Part shown: in pieces, positions 39,696 to 43,327 of the stretch
Layout of the letters: each line of letters begins with the position of its first letter
Position numbering within the stretch: position 1 is the stretch's first letter
Source of the DNA: Guillardia theta CCMP2712
Taxonomy: Eukaryota; Cryptophyceae; Pyrenomonadales; Geminigeraceae
DNA: 43,327 bases
Direction of reading: 5' to 3'
Assembly (NCBI RefSeq): GCF_000315625.1
Contig: NW_005434644.1
Coordinates: forward strand, 457,941 to 501,267
Program-made: the position numbers and the translations under genes
Notes under the pieces: generated by a model
The model's input: only the letters and a program-made list of their open reading frames with translations
Told to the model about the DNA's origin: nothing
The model's database searches: none

Positions 39696-42292
39696 ATGCC
39701 GTCGTTCAACCCTGTAGCTTTCTTTCAGGTCCGTACGTTGTCAGCCGGGCATGCCGAGCCTGAGTTTGATTCCGCAGGGATGTATAGCGTCAAGGCCCGA
39801 TACTCTGCATGTAAGACTCGGAGCGGGGCTCAGTCTCCACATGGTGAAGTTTTTCGTGCTAGGACAAGGCTCCGCTTGTCGTCGACTTCCCCGACAGGCC
39901 TTCGAAGATGCTTGCTGCTGTTCTTCCAGTGAGATCGCGCGAGCAGCCAGCTGAGTGACTTGATCTCCTCACCCCCTGCTTGCAGGACTACGGCTCAGCC
40001 AAGAGGTTCAAAGTTCAGGTTTGACCAGCTACAAGTCGGTTGGCCACTGACCGTCCGGTAGATGGTCGACCTGCCTCGCCTCCCAATGGGCAAGCTGAAG
40101 TCGACTGAGGTCTTGCCATGGCAGCTCGCGTCCTCTACAGGCGTGACCGCTCCTCAGGTGCTGGTAGAGGTGCATGCGGCTGGTGTGAACCCAACGGACT
40201 GGAAGCAACGGAAGGTCAGTGCTATGTACAGTGATTGGTGGAAGGGAGGGAGCGTACAGGGAGCGGACGATCAAGCTCGGAGGAGACGGAGAGTGAGAGG
40301 ACGATGATGCTTGTTGGTGGCAGGGAACTCTTTCGCAGATCTTTCCTCTCACCCTCCCCTGCATCCTGGGCATCGATTTCAGTGGCAGGGTAGTGCGTGC
40401 TGGGGAGGATGCTTCTTTCTCCGAGGGAGACGAGGTGTTTGGGCGGCAGACCCTCCACCGTATGACGGAGCTCAATGGCAGCTATGCTGAGTACTGCATC
40501 GTAGATAGTCAGGACATCTTCCACAAGCCAGAGAACCTGAGCCACAAGGAGGCTGCCGGGGTGCCGCACGCTTGCCTAGCTGCGTACGCGTGTCTAGCAC
40601 GAATCGGAAAGCTGCTGGAGAAGAGGACAGCGATCGACAAGGCTGTCTTCATCCTCGGAGGCAGCGGAGGCGTCGGGACGTTCGCGGTCCAGCTCGCGAA
40701 GCATCACTTCGGGTGTTACGTCATCGCAAGCTCCTCCTCCAAGAATGCCGAGCTGCTGCGATCGCTGGGAGCTGACGAGGTGCTGGACTACGAGGACCCC
40801 GCATTCCTCAAGAGTATGGGGTACACCAAGGTCGATGCGATTGTGGATTGTGTGGGAGGAGACGACTACTGGGTGGCGTTCAAGCCGAGCCTCAAGGCGG
40901 ATGGAGTCTACGTGACGCTGGTGGGGAGTGAGAGGCATTTAGCTAACGACAAGAGCATCGACTACACATTAGCCTTGCAGATTCAGGCGGATTATTTCAT
41001 GCGGCAAATCTCCAACAGGATAGGAGCTGCACAGAACTACCACATCCTGACCGGATCGCAGCTGCAGAGCAGCGACCTGAAGATCATCGCGAGCCTGTTG
41101 GAGGAGGGGACGCTCAAGGTGGTCCAAGAGAAAAGCTTCTCCCTCTATGACATCGCGCTTGCGCATGAGCTGTCGGAGACTCGCCATGCAGTCGGGAAGA
41201 TTGTGATCGAGATCCGAGCAGAGGAGGAGGGGAGGAAGAAGTCGGAGGAGGCGGAGAAGGGGGCGAGCGTGGGGGCATCCAAGACGAACTCCAAGACATC
41301 CAAGGTCAAGTTCAACCCAACGAGCGTCCCTGAGCATGATTCAGAGGATGAGTTTGAAGAGTTTCGCCCTCCTCCTCTTCCGCAGCAGCAGCAGCAGCAG
41401 CAAGAGGAAGAAGAGCAGCAGAACTTTTACGGAGCCCCCGGGATGATGTGGAGCCAAGGCCGGGAGCTGGAGAGGAAGCAGGCTTCCGCTGCTGCTCCTC
41501 CCGAGCTTGCGCCAAGCTCGGCTCATGATCGGATGTCAGGAACGAGCTTGCGGCAGCCTGACACAGGATCTGCCTTGAAGATGCGGCTAGAATCACTTCA
41601 GCGAGAGGTAAATGATGGAGGGAGGGGGGAGGAGGAGGAAGGGAAGGGGAAGGGAGGGAGGGAGGGAGGAGGAGGAGGAGGAGGAGGAGGAGGAGGAGAG
41701 GAATGGGGAGTAGGAGGAAGAGATTTGTTGACAAAAGGCAAAAGGTCTTTGAATCGACGAAGAGGGTTCAAGACCTCAAGAAGCAGACGCTCTTGTCCTC
41801 CGCCAAGGCTGATGAGACTCTCGGACACTTTCCTTCTGCCGCCGCAGAGAGCAACGGGAGCGTCTCGAAGCCCATCCTGAGGCAGAAATTTCGCGCGGAG
41901 GAAGAGGACGAGCAGGAGAAAGAGAGCGAGAGGATGAGGGAAGATGGGGTCTACAGCTCGGACGTGAACAGGAGAGAAAACGGTCATTCCCTGGTGCAGA
42001 AAGCTCAAGCGTTGAACCTGAGGGAGGAGCGAGTAAGTTCGGAGGGAGCAGAGTGGCGGGAAGGGTCTTAAAAAGCAGGAGGAGGAAGGGGGGGAGTGGT
42101 GGTGGGAAGGACCAGGAACAGGAGGAAGGGGACGAGGAAATTTTCACTAGGTTGCACAGGTATTGGAGCCCAAGGGAAGGGCAAGAGACCTCGAGGTTGG
42201 TTGCATGAAATGACAAGCGAAAATGCTGCGAATGAGGAGAGGGTGATTGTAGTTCAATGGCGTTATCGGTGCTGCTGGTGCTGCTGTATTCA

Positions 42293-42353
<61 letters not shown>

Positions 42354-43327
42354 GCATTGTCTTGTCCAATTCGACAAATCAAAAGTGCTTGCCATGGACA
42401 TAATCTTTCTCACCATCCTCGTTGCTTGCTGGTTCTCCTCCGTCATCCTGTGACCAACTGCTTACCCTACAGAACCCCGTCCACATGCTTGTGAGCCGAC
42501 AAGGAGCTCCTACTTTACCTCGAGAGGAGGAAGAGGAGGAGGAGGAGGAGAGGATTGAGAAGCAGGAGGCAGCTCCTGTCCGCAAGAGGAACGGGAAGAG
42601 GGTTGAGGTGCAGCCCATCCCGGAAATTTCTATCTTGCGCAGCAATCAGCAGCAAGAGGAGGAAGAGGAGGAGGAAGGGAAGGAGGAGGGCGGGGGTCAT
42701 GAGCACCAGTTCTCATCCTCATTCCTGGATTACCATGCTCTTGCTCAGCGGCAAGCGGAGGAAATGCGATTGAGGACGATGCAAATGAACGTCAAGTCTC
42801 GTGAAGGGGACGAGGACGAGGACGAGGACGAGGAGGACGAGAGGAGGAGGATGGAGGACCCCAGGCTGCGAGTGAGCTGGCGAGATGAAGAGCGGACTGC
42901 CTCGCAGGCGAAGCGCGAGCAGGCAGTGCAGCGACTGAGGGAGATGATGGGCGAGGAGGAGCTGCCGGCGGTGAGTGGAAAGCTCGTCGGCTGCTGAGCG
43001 CCTGACTTTTCTTGCAGCCACCCGAGTTTGGCGGGAGAGAGCAGCTGGGAAAACCTCCGTCGATCCTGAGAGACTCGGTCTTGGTGGGGCGAGGAGAGGA
43101 GGGGAGAGGAGAAGAGTGGGGAGGGGAGGGGAGGAAGCCCTTTCCGCAGCCTGAGGTTGAGGAGGAGACGATGGGTCGCTCGAGCTTTGCTGGTTGGCCT
43201 CTTCCCTTCCCCTCTCCTCTCCTTAAAAAGGTATATATCATGCGTCTCAACCTGCTGATACTGGAGAGCAGGTTGGAGACAGGACTGGGGAAGGGCAGGA
43301 TGTTCGAGCCTCCTAAGCAGGAGGAGG
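39696..43327 (+). CDS. RTN4IP1-like medium-chain oxidoreductase fused to a long acidic coiled-coil tail (3' end missing)
   Basis: Exons: 39696-39728, 39863-39928, 39986-40018, 40062-40214, 40324-41607, about 41719-42032, 42473-42970 and 43018 to the edge, all phase 0. Residues about 25-387 are a zinc-free quinone-oxidoreductase-type MDR: VLVEVHAAGVNPTDWKQR, LPCILGIDFSGRVV, GSYAEYCIVD, the dinucleotide motif GGSGGVGTFAVQLAK, and LRSLGADEVLDY; it closes with GKIVIEI. The same frame then runs without a stop into more than 500 residues of Glu/Lys-rich, Gln-run and coiled-coil sequence, for example VDKRQKVFESTKRVQDLKK and REQAVQRLREMMGEEELP. Reduction of quinones or enals with NADPH is the family's usual reaction. 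The tail's role is unknown. The first exon start MPSFNPVAFFQ is plausible but unconserved. Sequence from 43231 is open and reads as coding, and the gene leaves the window. Confidence 0.85.
42295..42354. repeat. (GAT)n microsatellite in an intron of the oxidoreductase-tail gene
   Basis: About 18 pure GAT triplets lie between exons ending 42032 and starting 42473. Confidence 0.95.

Overview
The window reads as nuclear DNA of a plastid-bearing protist. Almost every gene is cut by many short spliceosomal introns (GT-AG, plus several GC-AG), the introns are packed with microsatellites, and one protein carries a secretory-type N-terminus like those that route proteins to complex plastids. A cryptophyte such as Guillardia theta is my best guess. 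That is an inference from gene style; no marker in the window proves it. Splice sites were placed by hand by matching exon phase and family conservation.

Left part (1-12.8 kb): a minus-strand fused histidine-biosynthesis gene (HIS7, HisH+HisF, running off the left edge) shares a short divergent promoter with a plus-strand YebC/TACO1-type translational activator. Next comes a head-to-head pair of genes encoding the same 56-residue helical protein, then a gene-poor stretch, then a HECT E3 ubiquitin ligase with about 22 exons (8927-12837).

Middle (13.3-29 kb): a putative plastid-targeted conserved protein (13341-14305); a SET-domain methyltransferase with an N-terminal hydrophobic leader (14862-17541); a small leucine-rich-repeat protein convergent with and slightly overlapping it (17502-18506); a 653-residue multi-pass membrane protein with a C-terminal RelA/SpoT-like domain (copy A, 19410-21491); GC-rich and simple-repeat tracts; a 77-residue protein gene whose 3' part is duplicated in inverted orientation; an OMA1-type mitochondrial M48 metalloprotease (26840-28426); and a possible small gene at 28678-29151.

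Right part (29.7-43.3 kb): two nearly identical, divergently oriented genes (copies B and C) form a large inverted repeat with arms of about 3.77 kb around a 1.7 kb spacer. Each encodes a protein of about 1260-1320 residues built as six membrane segments, a RelA/SpoT-like cytosolic domain, six more membrane segments and a second such domain. Copy A is a half-size relative. The window ends inside a gene that joins an RTN4IP1-like medium-chain oxidoreductase to a long acidic coiled-coil tail.

The most interesting system is the A/B/C membrane family. Its layout recalls transmembrane adenylyl cyclases, but the cytosolic domains resemble nucleotidyltransferases of the (p)ppGpp synthetase fold. B and C are almost identical except for a variable linker and their N-termini.
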